Assembly: GCA_964468375.1 (NCBI GenBank)
Contig: CAYXUW010000038.1
Coordinates: 1 to 19,368 of the forward strand
DNA: 19,368 nt
Source of the DNA: CAYXUW01 sp964468375
GTDB taxonomy: Bacteria; Planctomycetota; Phycisphaerae; Sedimentisphaerales; Anaerobacaceae
Direction: 5' to 3'
Below, piece by piece: positions 1-7,618 of the stretch; position 1 is the first letter of the stretch, and the number at the start of each line of letters is the position of its first letter. The notes beneath the pieces are model-generated. The model saw only the letters and a list, made by a program, of their open reading frames with translations. It did no database searches and was not told the DNA's origin. The position numbers were made by a program, and so were the translations under genes.

Positions 1-158
1 GGAAGGAGTGGTAAATCGGGCCGCATGCAAGATGGTTAGGTGAAGGCAGCACAAGCAAGATAAGTATTCCCGATATAAAGTTGGGGAAAAAAGAACAAAA
101 AGGCGTTTTGTGGGGTAGATATAAAAATAAGTCGGCGGTGTAAATAGCCGAAAAAGAG

Positions 159-187
159 TTGACAGGCATTTGTTTTGTCTGTATATT
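159..187 (+). promoter_or_regulatory. sigma70-type promoter of ilvBN
   Basis: A perfect -35 box TTGACA (159-164) is followed after exactly 17 bp by TATATT (182-187), one mismatch from the -10 consensus. Transcription would start near 194, about 220 nt upstream of the ilvB start codon, so the mRNA should carry a long leader. This is the best-matching promoter in the window. The match is seen directly; activity is inferred. Confidence 0.75.
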
Positions 188-193
188 AGAGTT

Positions 194-416
194 GTATTTG
201 CGTGTAAACACGCAAATACGAGCCTGAAACATCCCTTGTGGGATGGTTACGGAATTACAGCAGAGGCGTAAATCTTCGGGAGTATCGGCTGTTTTCGTGC
301 GAAAACAGCAGGTTTTCCGGGGCAGCTCAACGGCGCTGTAATGGACCTTGTAAGAGAATTATCTCTTGCGGGGCGGGCCGGAATAACTATTAATGTTTAT
401 CAGGAAAGGCAAAAAA
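194..416 (+). promoter_or_regulatory. hairpin-rich 5' leader of ilvB, candidate cis-regulatory RNA
   Basis: Between the promoter and ilvB I find a series of inverted repeats. One has an 11-bp stem with loop TAAA (194-204 with 209-219), placed at the predicted 5' end of the transcript. Others are a 6-bp stem with loop TTGT (230-245), a 5-bp stem (247-251 with 267-271), a 10-bp stem with a tiny loop (288-297 with 300-309), a 4-bp stem (323-326 with 335-338) and a 6-bp stem extended by wobble pairs (350-369). Two small ORFs (243-341 and 341-469) overlap the leader. No T-box sequence, known riboswitch core or U-tract terminator was recognised. The pairings are seen; a regulatory role is inference based on the position ahead of a branched-chain amino acid operon. 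Confidence 0.5.
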
Positions 417-2147
417 ATGAGTCCCAAGTCACGCTCTTCGGCGGGTTCCGCCGGCAAATCTTCTATTAAAGCAGGCGCTCAAATAGTCGTTGATACGCTC
501 ATCAAGGAAGGCGTTGAGACGATGTTCGGGTATCCGGGCGGTGTGGTTTTACCGTTGTTTGACCGGCTTTACGATGCGCCTATAAAGTTTATTATTCCGC
601 GTCACGAGCAAGGCGGCTGTCATATGGCAGACGCATACGCGCGCGCCAGCGGCAGAGTCGGCGTTATTATCGCGACCAGTGGTCCGGGCGCGTGCAATCT
701 GGTTACAGGCCTTGCGACGGCGATGATGGATTCTGTTCCGGTGGTTGCGCTTACGGGGCAGGTCAGAACGGAGCTTATCGGCAACGACGCTTTTCAGGAA
801 GCGGACACTACCGGCATTACTCGGCCTGTTACGAAATATAACTGTATCGTCAGAGACATTAAAGATCTGGCGAGAACGATTCACGAGGCGTTTCATATAG
901 CCTCGACGGGCCGGCCGGGTCCGGTTCTGATAGATATACCGGTTGATATTGCTGTTGCCCAGCACGATACGTCTGGGCCAACCAAAATGGAACTACCGGG
1001 CTATAAGACACAGACAAAGGGCAACGCGCGGCAGATATCGATGGCTGCGAAGGCGGTAAATAAGTCGGAACGGCCGGTGCTTTATGTCGGCGGCGGAGTT
1101 ATTATCGCGAACGCGAGCAAGGAATTAAGGGCTTTTGCCGAGAAGGCGCATCTGCCTGTAACGATGACGCTTCTGGGGCTGGGCAGTTACGACCAGAGTA
1201 AGCCCGAGTCGCTGGATATGCTCGGCATGCATGGTTCGGCTTATGCTAATTACGCCGTTCAGGAGTGCGACTTGCTAATCGCTGTCGGTGCGCGATTCGA
1301 TGACAGGATTACGGGGCAGGTCAAGACTTTTGCGCCGCATGCGAAAATCATTCATATCGACATTGACCCGACAAGCATAGCGAAGAATGTCCGTGCTGAT
1401 ATTCCCGTTGTCGGTGACGCGAAGCATATACTGGCTGAACTAACCAAGGAAGTTGAGCACCAACCGAGAGAGAAGTGGTTTAAGAAAATCGCGGAATGGA
1501 AGAAGAAGTATCCGTTCAGCTACGACAGGAAGTCATCGACTGTCCGGCCGCAGTATGTTATTGAAGAGCTGTGTCGTCAGACCGAGGGCAAGGCGATTAT
1601 AACTACGGGCGTTGGTCAGAACCAGATGTGGGCGGCACAGTTTTATAAATTCAGCCAGCCGAGGCAGCTGATAAGCTCTGGCGGGCTGGGGACGATGGGC
1701 TATGGACTGCCAGCCGCCATAGGTGCGCAGGTAGGCAGGCCGGATGCGACGGTTATCGATGTTGACGGGGACCACAGCTTCAATATGACAATAACGGAGC
1801 TTTCGACGGCGGTCGAGAATAAGTTGCCGATAAAGGTCTGCATTTTGAACAACGGGTATATGGGAATGGTTCGGCAGTGGCAGGAGCTGTTCTATCATAA
1901 ACGTTACTCGAAGAGCTATCTGCTGAACCCGGATTATGCGACTGTGGCGGAGGCGCTCGGCGCCGTCGGAATGACCGTCGATAAAGCGGCTGATGTTCCG
2001 GGAACAATCAAGAAGATGCTGGCGGAAAAGAGGCCTTGCGTTGTTGATTTCAGGGTTGAGCGCGAGGAGAATGTCTGGCCGATGGTTCCGGCAGGCAAAA
2101 GCTTAAATGAAATGGACGGGCTTGATATATTAGAGAGCTTGGCGTAG
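417..2147 (+). CDS. ilvB: acetohydroxyacid (acetolactate) synthase, large catalytic subunit
   Basis: This thiamine-diphosphate enzyme makes 2-acetolactate or 2-aceto-2-hydroxybutyrate, the first common step of valine, leucine and isoleucine synthesis, in the cytoplasm with IlvN. The product is 576 aa, the usual length. The N-terminal domain has FGYPGG (about 37-42) and RHEQGG, with the catalytic glutamate at 64. The C-terminal domain has the cofactor motif, GD at 451-452 through NN at 478-479, and the family block MVRQWQELFYHKRYS just after. An in-frame ATG lies at 393. I prefer 417 because AGGAAAGG (402-409) is correctly spaced ahead of it. ilvN follows after 25 nt, so the two are co-transcribed from the promoter at 159-187. 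The cofactor motif reads GDH rather than the commoner GDG or GDA, a tolerable variation. Identity is very secure. Confidence 0.97.
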   Translation: MSPKSRSSAGSAGKSSIKAGAQIVVDTLIKEGVETMFGYPGGVVLPLFDRLYDAPIKFIIPRHEQGGCHMADAYARASGRVGVIIATSGPGACNLVTGLATAMMDSVPVVALTGQVRTELIGNDAFQEADTTGITRPVTKYNCIVRDIKDLARTIHEAFHIASTGRPGPVLIDIPVDIAVAQHDTSGPTKMELPGYKTQTKGNARQISMAAKAVNKSERPVLYVGGGVIIANASKELRAFAEKAHLPVTMTLLGLGSYDQSKPESLDMLGMHGSAYANYAVQECDLLIAVGARFDDRITGQVKTFAPHAKIIHIDIDPTSIAKNVRADIPVVGDAKHILAELTKEVEHQPREKWFKKIAEWKKKYPFSYDRKSSTVRPQYVIEELCRQTEGKAIITTGVGQNQMWAAQFYKFSQPRQLISSGGLGTMGYGLPAAIGAQVGRPDATVIDVDGDHSFNMTITELSTAVENKLPIKVCILNNGYMGMVRQWQELFYHKRYSKSYLLNPDYATVAEALGAVGMTVDKAADVPGTIKKMLAEKRPCVVDFRVEREENVWPMVPAGKSLNEMDGLDILESLA

Positions 2148-2172
2148 AATAATAAGAGAAAAGGCGAAAGCA

Positions 2173-2673
2173 ATGAAGCATATAATAAGTGCACTGGTTG
2201 AAAACAAGCCGGGCGTCCTGGCGCACGTAGCCGGGATGTTCGCCGCTCGGGCATACAATATCGATTCGCTTGTAGTCGGTCGAACCGAAGACCCAAAACT
2301 GAGCCGTATGACGATTGTTGTTATCGGCGACGACAAGGTCTTAGAGCAAGTTCGGAAACAATTAGCCAAGATTGTTCCCGTTGTTAAGGTTCAGGATTTT
2401 GTCGGCCAGCCGGTTGTAGCTCGTGACTTGATGCTTATAACGATTTCCGCGCCTCCGGAGAAACGGCCAGAGATATTATCTTTGATAGAGATGTTCAGGG
2501 GCAAGGTGGTCGATATCGGCACCAAGCAGCTTATGGTTGAAATCAGCGGGCCTGAAACCAAAATAGAGGCCTTTATTGAAGTCTGCAAGCCGTACGGCAT
2601 TAAAAATGTGGCCAGAACCGGGACAATCGCGATGCCTCGGCAAAAAAAACCGGATACGCTTACCTCTAAGTGA
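2173..2673 (+). CDS. ilvN: acetohydroxyacid synthase, small regulatory subunit
   Basis: The 166-aa protein is the regulatory partner of IlvB; in this family it raises catalytic activity and mediates feedback inhibition by valine. The N-terminal ACT domain (about 2-75) begins with ALVENKPGVLAHVAGMFAAR and continues with the YNIDSLVVG segment typical of IlvN/IlvH. The C-terminal domain includes the conserved KRPEILSLIEMFRGKVVDIG-type stretch near residues 96-115. Length matches the E. coli paralogues of about 160 aa. The start is supported by AAAAGG upstream and by the ACT domain beginning at residue 3. It lies 25 nt after ilvB and shares its promoter. A short lysine-rich tail ends the protein. 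Whether it binds valine cannot be read from the sequence. Confidence 0.95.
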   Translation: MKHIISALVENKPGVLAHVAGMFAARAYNIDSLVVGRTEDPKLSRMTIVVIGDDKVLEQVRKQLAKIVPVVKVQDFVGQPVVARDLMLITISAPPEKRPEILSLIEMFRGKVVDIGTKQLMVEISGPETKIEAFIEVCKPYGIKNVARTGTIAMPRQKKPDTLTSK

Positions 2674-2738
2674 GCAGAACTCCGGGCTGGGCAGAATTAT
2701 ATGGCGAAACAGCGTGTTTGTGTTAACATATAATTATT

Positions 2739-3428
2739 GTGAAAATTCCGCTGACTAAATACGGTTGGCCGCAGGTGCTTATTTTTCCGGCGATAATGCT
2801 CGGGGCGATGGCTTTCATCGCATGTCTTCCGTTGCTCATCCCCAGCTTGAATATCTGGGTTATTATTTCGGCAGAGACGATTCTGACCGTCATTCTGATA
2901 TGGGGTTTACTGTTTTTCCGAGACCCTTACCGGCTCGGGCCGTCAGATAAGAATCTGCTGCTTTCTCCCGCTGACGGCAGGATAACCGATACTGAGATAG
3001 CCGAGGAAAAGGATTTCATAGGCGGGCAGGCAATTAAAATCGGGATATTTTTGAGTATTCTCGACGTGCATATTAATCGTGCCCCGTGCGACGCAAAAAT
3101 CGAGAGAATCCGCTACAAAAAAGGCCAGTATAAAAACGCTATGAATCCGGAGTCGGGCCGCGTCAATGAATCCAATGACCTTTATATAATCAGAACCAAC
3201 AGCCCGGAAGAGAAGTTAGTTGTGCGGCAAATCAGTGGCGCAATTGCCCGGAGGATTGTATGTGTTGCAAAAGAAGGGCAGATTTTAACTGGCGGGGAGA
3301 AATTCGGTATGATAAAATTCGGCTCAAGAACCGAATTGTATGTGCCGGCTCGGGCAAATATGAAATGTCTGGTTCAAACGGGTGATAAGGTCAAGGCAGG
3401 AGTAACTGCTCTTGTTAGGTACGAATAA
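2739..3428 (+). CDS. psd: phosphatidylserine decarboxylase proenzyme
   Basis: The enzyme converts phosphatidylserine to phosphatidylethanolamine at the inner membrane using a self-made pyruvoyl group. The protein is 229 aa, the size of the short bacterial/archaeal-type Psd. Two hydrophobic segments (about 13-35 and 38-60) anchor it. Then come SPADG (76-80), DVHINRAP (109-116) and the processing site GMIKFGSR, where cleavage between G195 and S196 should give the beta chain and the pyruvoyl-bearing alpha chain. The start is GTG at 2739; no Shine-Dalgarno sequence precedes it, but a TATAAT lies at 2729-2734. The gap from ilvN is 65 nt. Its stop codon overlaps the pssA start by one base, fitting consecutive steps of one pathway. 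Confidence 0.94.
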   Translation: MKIPLTKYGWPQVLIFPAIMLGAMAFIACLPLLIPSLNIWVIISAETILTVILIWGLLFFRDPYRLGPSDKNLLLSPADGRITDTEIAEEKDFIGGQAIKIGIFLSILDVHINRAPCDAKIERIRYKKGQYKNAMNPESGRVNESNDLYIIRTNSPEEKLVVRQISGAIARRIVCVAKEGQILTGGEKFGMIKFGSRTELYVPARANMKCLVQTGDKVKAGVTALVRYE

Positions 3429-4375
3429 TGACCCGATTAAAAACGCAGGCCGCTAAAGAAAGTTTGCTCCGGCGAGTGCGGAGGCAACGGCTGAAGTCTA
3501 TTACCGTGCTTCCGTCGCTGGTGACAATTCTAAACGGGGTCTGCGGGTTTGCTGCTATTGCTTTTGCAAGCGAGGGTGTTGCTGAGGGCATCAATCATTT
3601 TTCCTACCATAAGATTACGATGCCGTATTTTGCCATGGCGGGGTATATGATTTTGTTTGCGATGATAGCGGATGTTCTGGACGGCCGGCTTGCGCGAATG
3701 AGCAAAAACACGTCGAGTTTCGGCGGTCAGCTCGACAGCTTATGTGATATAATCAGCTTCGGTGTGGCGCCGGCGTTTTTGATGCTTAAGGTTCTCGACT
3801 ATAAATTAAGCGGTCTCGATGAGCAAAGTGTGGGATTTGTGGACTTCCTGCAGCGATTCGTTTGGCTGGCGGCGGCGGTATACGTATGCTGTGCGGCCAT
3901 TCGGCTGGCCAGGTTTAACGTGGAGAACGAGGAGGATGAATCCGCTCATATGAGCTTTGTGGGTCTGCCGACTCCTGCCGCCGCTGGCGTGATAGTAAGT
4001 CTTGTAATATTTCATCAGGAAACCCTGCTGGGGCTTTCATCCGGTGACGCCAAGGCCTATAATCTATGTGAAAATGCCGCTATCTACGCCCTGCCGCTTT
4101 TGGCTCTGGGTGCAGCGGTGCTGATGGTAAGCAGGATTCGATATCCGCACATTCTAAATCAGTATATAAAGGGCAAAAAACCTTTTGCGCATCTCATCAG
4201 GGCGTTGCTGTTTCTCGGTTTGATTATCTGGAGCAGGCAAGTGGCTTTAGTATTAATTTTCTGCGGTTTTGCAGCAAGCGGCTTTTTAAGATGGTTTTAT
4301 TACAAGATAATCCAAAGGAAAAAAGGATTTGCTTTATCACCTTCGCAGGCGGATGATTCTCCCTCGCATATTTAG
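3428..4375 (+). CDS. pssA: CDP-diacylglycerol-serine O-phosphatidyltransferase
   Basis: The membrane enzyme makes phosphatidylserine from CDP-diacylglycerol and serine, the substrate of the preceding Psd. The full CDP-alcohol phosphatidyltransferase motif is present: D82, D85, G86, A89, R90, G99, D103 and D107 with exact family spacing. Several hydrophobic segments follow (about 140-160, 180-200, 220-240 and 255-290). Length is 315 aa, within the range of PssA type II proteins with a C-terminal membrane extension. The ATG overlaps the psd stop as TAATG, so translation is probably coupled. Serine as acceptor, rather than glycerol phosphate or inositol, is inferred from pairing with psd and from NGVCGFAAI near 36-44. 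No terminator was found in the 78 bp before the convergent PilZ gene. Confidence 0.92.
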   Translation: MTRLKTQAAKESLLRRVRRQRLKSITVLPSLVTILNGVCGFAAIAFASEGVAEGINHFSYHKITMPYFAMAGYMILFAMIADVLDGRLARMSKNTSSFGGQLDSLCDIISFGVAPAFLMLKVLDYKLSGLDEQSVGFVDFLQRFVWLAAAVYVCCAAIRLARFNVENEEDESAHMSFVGLPTPAAAGVIVSLVIFHQETLLGLSSGDAKAYNLCENAAIYALPLLALGAAVLMVSRIRYPHILNQYIKGKKPFAHLIRALLFLGLIIWSRQVALVLIFCGFAASGFLRWFYYKIIQRKKGFALSPSQADDSPSHI

Positions 4376-4453
4376 AGTTTCAAGCTTTAGAAGTTTTCTT
4401 TTTCAGCCGAAACAGCATTTACGCTTTTCTTCAGACCCAAGGAAACAAGGTTT

Positions 4454-5329
4454 TTAACGAGGTAAATCTGTCGTTTGGAAGTCCTGCTGTCTGCTGCTGT
4501 ATTGGTTTATTTGATAGTAATGCTCCGCAACACTGCAGAGGCGGTGTAAAATCTGCTGGCCCTGGGGGTCTGCTTTTAAGCCGACAATCTGCAGACCCAT
4601 ACACATATTTTTACCATCGGCCGTATCCAGAATATTTCTAATCCTGGCGTTGAGCATCAGCGGTTCTTCGTAAGGCATAGGCGTAAATCGCAAACTGAGA
4701 AACTGGCCTTTTTTGAAGTCCGGTTTTTGCTCGGTGTCAATTACAACCTGCAATCCGCCGGCGGAGATATCGACAAGTTTTCCCTGCCAATAATCTTCCG
4801 AAGGTATTTTTCGGGCATCCGGTATCTGGGTTTTCGTTCGCTGCACCTGGGGCTTCTTATCTCTGTAGCAGTGCCACATTGTAACATTGACTTTCAAAGA
4901 ATCGGGGACACTAACGCGGAAGAAATTTCGCTTCTGGACTATCTCAATTCTGTCCGGTACCGCAACTACTATGGTTGGTTTTTCACGCTGAGCATCCTCC
5001 GAAGCCGATTCGATACCTATAACGGTTGTATCAAAATTAAATTGTCCGTATCCGTATTTCAGTGAGATATTAACCAACTGATTGACTCGGATATCTGTCG
5101 GACGCGGCTTTTGCTTTCTCTTTTTTTGGGTTTTGTGCGAGGCAGACGTTTTTTTATCTGATGAGAACCGGATATCCAGCCGGTTGGCCCCGAGGCAGGT
5201 CAATAACACCTTCTTATTGCGCTGTTTGCCCTCGAATGAATAAGACATAACGGCGGGCACCTTTTTCTCGACTGCGGTCCGCAGAATTTTTCTCGGCTCA
5301 TTTCCGCGCAGCATTGCTACTTCGTCCAT
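4454..5329 (-). CDS. YcgR-like PilZ-domain protein, probable c-di-GMP receptor
   Basis: A 291-aa soluble protein with the two-part layout of YcgR proteins: an N-terminal beta-rich domain (about 15-130) and a C-terminal PilZ domain (about 131-275). Both parts of the c-di-GMP binding signature are visible: the RxxxR element R134-N-F-F-R138 directly after the linker, and DxSxxG as D187, S189 and G192 in LVDISAGG. A lysine/arginine-rich stretch around 59-77, including KTQKKRKQKPRP, interrupts the N-terminal domain and is unusual. AGAGGA upstream of the ATG supports the start. In other bacteria such proteins brake flagella or act on cellulose or alginate export. No flagellar or polysaccharide gene is adjacent, so the target is unknown. 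It is transcribed alone, convergent with pssA. Confidence 0.85.
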   Translation of the reverse strand: MDEVAMLRGNEPRKILRTAVEKKVPAVMSYSFEGKQRNKKVLLTCLGANRLDIRFSSDKKTSASHKTQKKRKQKPRPTDIRVNQLVNISLKYGYGQFNFDTTVIGIESASEDAQREKPTIVVAVPDRIEIVQKRNFFRVSVPDSLKVNVTMWHCYRDKKPQVQRTKTQIPDARKIPSEDYWQGKLVDISAGGLQVVIDTEQKPDFKKGQFLSLRFTPMPYEEPLMLNARIRNILDTADGKNMCMGLQIVGLKADPQGQQILHRLCSVAEHYYQINQYSSRQQDFQTTDLPR

Positions 5330-5619
5330 ATCAATCCTCTGCTCAAGGCAATTTAAACCCTTGTTCTATGTGACCAAAAGCTCTTTGAGAAGCCCAAAAG
5401 CCACACTAAACACCAGCTTCCCCTTAGCATTTGTTTAAATCGGCAGTAAACGAAGTCGATTTTAGGGAAAATTTCTGATACTTACGGCTCCGGGGCATCA
5501 AAGTCCGAATTTAAAGGCCTCTATCCAGCGGTTTTTTAGAGCCTCCGCCTTGCAATGTGCTGCAGAGCGACGGGTGTATGGTTGCAAAAGTTGCCCTGAG
5601 CGGCTATGATTGCCATTCT

Positions 5620-7101
5620 ATGAATGGAAATTACGAATCGAAGAAACATTGGGCTGATAAAGGGGCGCTTCTGCTGCTTTTCATCGCAGCCCTGCTGATA
5701 GCTCGCTTCATAGTTATCTCGCGGTCATCTATTACACTCTCGGAGCCGATAAGATTAGACTATGGCGGTTTATCGGTCTCAATCCCGACAGGAAACGGCT
5801 GGCAAAATGGGGAAAAATGGAAATATCAGGAGAACACCTTCGTTATAGGCAGTTTTTTAACCACAGGCCCTGATAACGTAAGCGCTTTGGTTTCCTGCCG
5901 ATATCAATTGACGCCCCCAACAGGCACTCCGGAAGTTTTGTTCGGTGAAAAGGCCTCTGCCGTCGGCGGAGTAATTGCAGATACAGGGCAGATTGAGAAA
6001 AGCAGAGCGAATCTAGCAGGGGATACTCTCATTATTGATTGGGTACACATAAAAACCCCGAAAACACTATTCGACACATTTTTCGGCGTCGTGCAGCTGC
6101 CAAGCAAACATCGGCTTGATATCGAGGTGTATCAAGGTGTGGGCGAGACAGACTTGGCCGAGGAGATTTTCAAAGCTGTTGTCAACAGTTTGGAATTTAC
6201 AGATACTCGGCTGCTCGAAAACGGCTGTAAAGTGGTTACAGAAATTAAAAACAGGGGACTCGACAGCTTTTTAGGTTCTAACGTTCCAGAAGCATCGTCT
6301 TTAGGCAACCGGCGCAGGGAAGCTTTTTTTCTGATTAAGAATACAAGCGGAAACCCAATTGGATTTACTATGGAAGTTTTGGGTTCTCGTTTTGCTTCTG
6401 CCTCAGAAATGCCGCGAAACGGCGACGTCTCTGCCGACGCTGCCCCGAAAACCCAGTTAAGTATGCTGGCAGCGAGCTTTTACTACATCCGCAACAGGTA
6501 TGACAACAGGCAGGCGGCACTTTTTCAAAGCGATAACAGCTTTGACAAGTTTGTCTGGAAAAGCGAAACCCACACCTCATCCGGTAGCAGCGGTACCGAG
6601 ATGGTTCTGGGCAAAGAGGGGATTATGGCCGTTAGGAAAGTTGGCCGGCGAACTGAAGAAAAGCTCTGCCAAATCAGCTCTGCCGCGATACCGGATATCC
6701 TGAGCGAGCTTATTTTCAGCCAAATGCTTGATAGCAATCAGAAGGAAATCTTTGTAGATATAATCGGCAACGACAGCGACATTATACCGACGTTTATCTC
6801 CAGAATAGAAAATCCACAGTCGGCAGCTTCGCAGCACGGGAAAAGCAGTGCCGCCTTCGTTGAAGAATCCGCTTATGCATTCAGAGTAAAATTGCTGAAC
6901 GGCAAAGGTTTTTCCGAACAAGTTTACCTCAACAACCGAGGACAGATTCAGGGAAGACTGCTACAGCAAGAAAGCATATACACTGTTGAACGAACCGACA
7001 CAGAAAACATCTTAAGTGAATTTCCCGAACAAGGTAGTTATATCTTACAAAGAAAAAACGATGTGTTCGGACAAAATCTGCTGCTGGAAAATAGTGAATA
7101 A
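5620..7101 (+). CDS. unrecognised membrane-anchored protein with large exported domain
   Basis: I do not recognise this family. The reading frame is open from GTG at 5557; other possible starts are ATG 5578 and ATG 5620. No start has a clear Shine-Dalgarno site. I chose 5620 (493 aa) because it leaves a short charged N-terminus followed by one hydrophobic helix (about 15-34, ALLLLFIAALLIARFIVIS), a typical signal-anchor layout. The rest is hydrophilic and predicted to lie outside the cytoplasm. Residues about 45-200 look beta-rich, with a pattern of a cell-surface or lipid-carrier domain, but no diagnostic motif is seen. The C-terminal half is rich in Ser, Asn and Gln. Codon use resembles its neighbours. 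It is divergent from the PilZ gene across about 290 bp, in which I found no convincing promoter. Confidence 0.75.
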   Translation: MNGNYESKKHWADKGALLLLFIAALLIARFIVISRSSITLSEPIRLDYGGLSVSIPTGNGWQNGEKWKYQENTFVIGSFLTTGPDNVSALVSCRYQLTPPTGTPEVLFGEKASAVGGVIADTGQIEKSRANLAGDTLIIDWVHIKTPKTLFDTFFGVVQLPSKHRLDIEVYQGVGETDLAEEIFKAVVNSLEFTDTRLLENGCKVVTEIKNRGLDSFLGSNVPEASSLGNRRREAFFLIKNTSGNPIGFTMEVLGSRFASASEMPRNGDVSADAAPKTQLSMLAASFYYIRNRYDNRQAALFQSDNSFDKFVWKSETHTSSGSSGTEMVLGKEGIMAVRKVGRRTEEKLCQISSAAIPDILSELIFSQMLDSNQKEIFVDIIGNDSDIIPTFISRIENPQSAASQHGKSSAAFVEESAYAFRVKLLNGKGFSEQVYLNNRGQIQGRLLQQESIYTVERTDTENILSEFPEQGSYILQRKNDVFGQNLLLENSE

Positions 7102-7112
7102 TATTTCACTAT
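7091..7112 (+). terminator. AT-rich hairpin over the stop codon, possible weak terminator
   Basis: An 8-bp perfect stem (7091-7098 with 7105-7112) with a 6-nt loop spans the stop codon of the preceding gene. It is AT-rich and lacks a proper T-tract, so it may be only a weak terminator or an mRNA 3'-end stabiliser. It lies just upstream of the trx promoter. Confidence 0.3.
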
Positions 7113-7156
7113 ATGTTAATTATATTTTGCTTCCGGCGGCAGCATTGAAAATACCA

Positions 7157-7185
7157 TTGACACGAAACATTTACCCTTTTATTAT
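7157..7185 (+). promoter_or_regulatory. sigma70-type promoter of the trx-trxB operon
   Basis: TTGACA (7157-7162) is followed by a 17-bp spacer and TATTAT (7180-7185). Predicted transcription start is near 7192, giving a leader of about 50 nt before trx. It is well placed to drive trx, trxB and the tightly spaced genes after them. Confidence 0.7.
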
Positions 7186-7240
7186 CCGGTTTGGGTTCTG
7201 TTTTTTGGTTATTTGATGTTTTACTGCAAGGAGCATGAAT

Positions 7241-7585
7241 ATGGAAGAAGGAAAACCAATTGACGTCAGCGATGAAAATTTCGATAGCGAAGTGCTGAAA
7301 TCGGAAGTTCCCGTGCTGGTGGATTTCTGGGCCGAATGGTGCGGGCCGTGCAGAATGGCCGGCCCCGTCCTTGAAAAAACAGCCCAGGAATACGAGGGAA
7401 GATTAAAAGTATGCAAGTTAAACGTCGACGAGGGGCGCCAGACGGCTATTAAATACGGCGTTATGAGCATACCCACATTAAATATCTACAAAAACGGCGA
7501 TGTGGTAGACCAGATAATCGGAGTTACACCGGGTTACGAGGCCGACATTAAGAAAAAAATAGAACCATACCTGGAACAACCCTAA
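7241..7585 (+). CDS. trxA: thioredoxin
   Basis: A small cytoplasmic thiol-disulfide oxidoreductase of 114 aa that keeps protein cysteines reduced and supplies electrons to reductases. The active site WCGPC (W33, C34, C37) sits in VDFWAEWCGPCRMAGP, and the cis-proline loop SIPT (P78) is present, so the fold is complete. An in-frame ATG at 7235 lies only one base from AAGGAG (7228-7233). ATG 7241 is correctly spaced, so I take that start. The gene follows its own promoter, and trxB begins 33 nt downstream, so reductase and substrate are made together. An extra cysteine occurs in KVCKLNVD near residue 58. Confidence 0.96.
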   Translation: MEEGKPIDVSDENFDSEVLKSEVPVLVDFWAEWCGPCRMAGPVLEKTAQEYEGRLKVCKLNVDEGRQTAIKYGVMSIPTLNIYKNGDVVDQIIGVTPGYEADIKKKIEPYLEQP

Positions 7586-7618
7586 GTATCAACGACTGAA
7601 TGCTAAAAGGTAATTGTT

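Noticed and set aside
2..43. An open frame ending TGA at 41-43 that might be the tail of an upstream gene.
   Set aside because: Only 13 codons are visible and nothing in them is diagnostic, so I do not annotate it.
194..416. T-box or known riboswitch ahead of ilvB.
   Set aside because: No T-box sequence, terminator/antiterminator pair or known riboswitch core could be found.
4376..4453. A shared bidirectional terminator between pssA and the PilZ gene.
   Set aside because: Only a four-base stem near AAAC/GTTT was found; it is too short to call.
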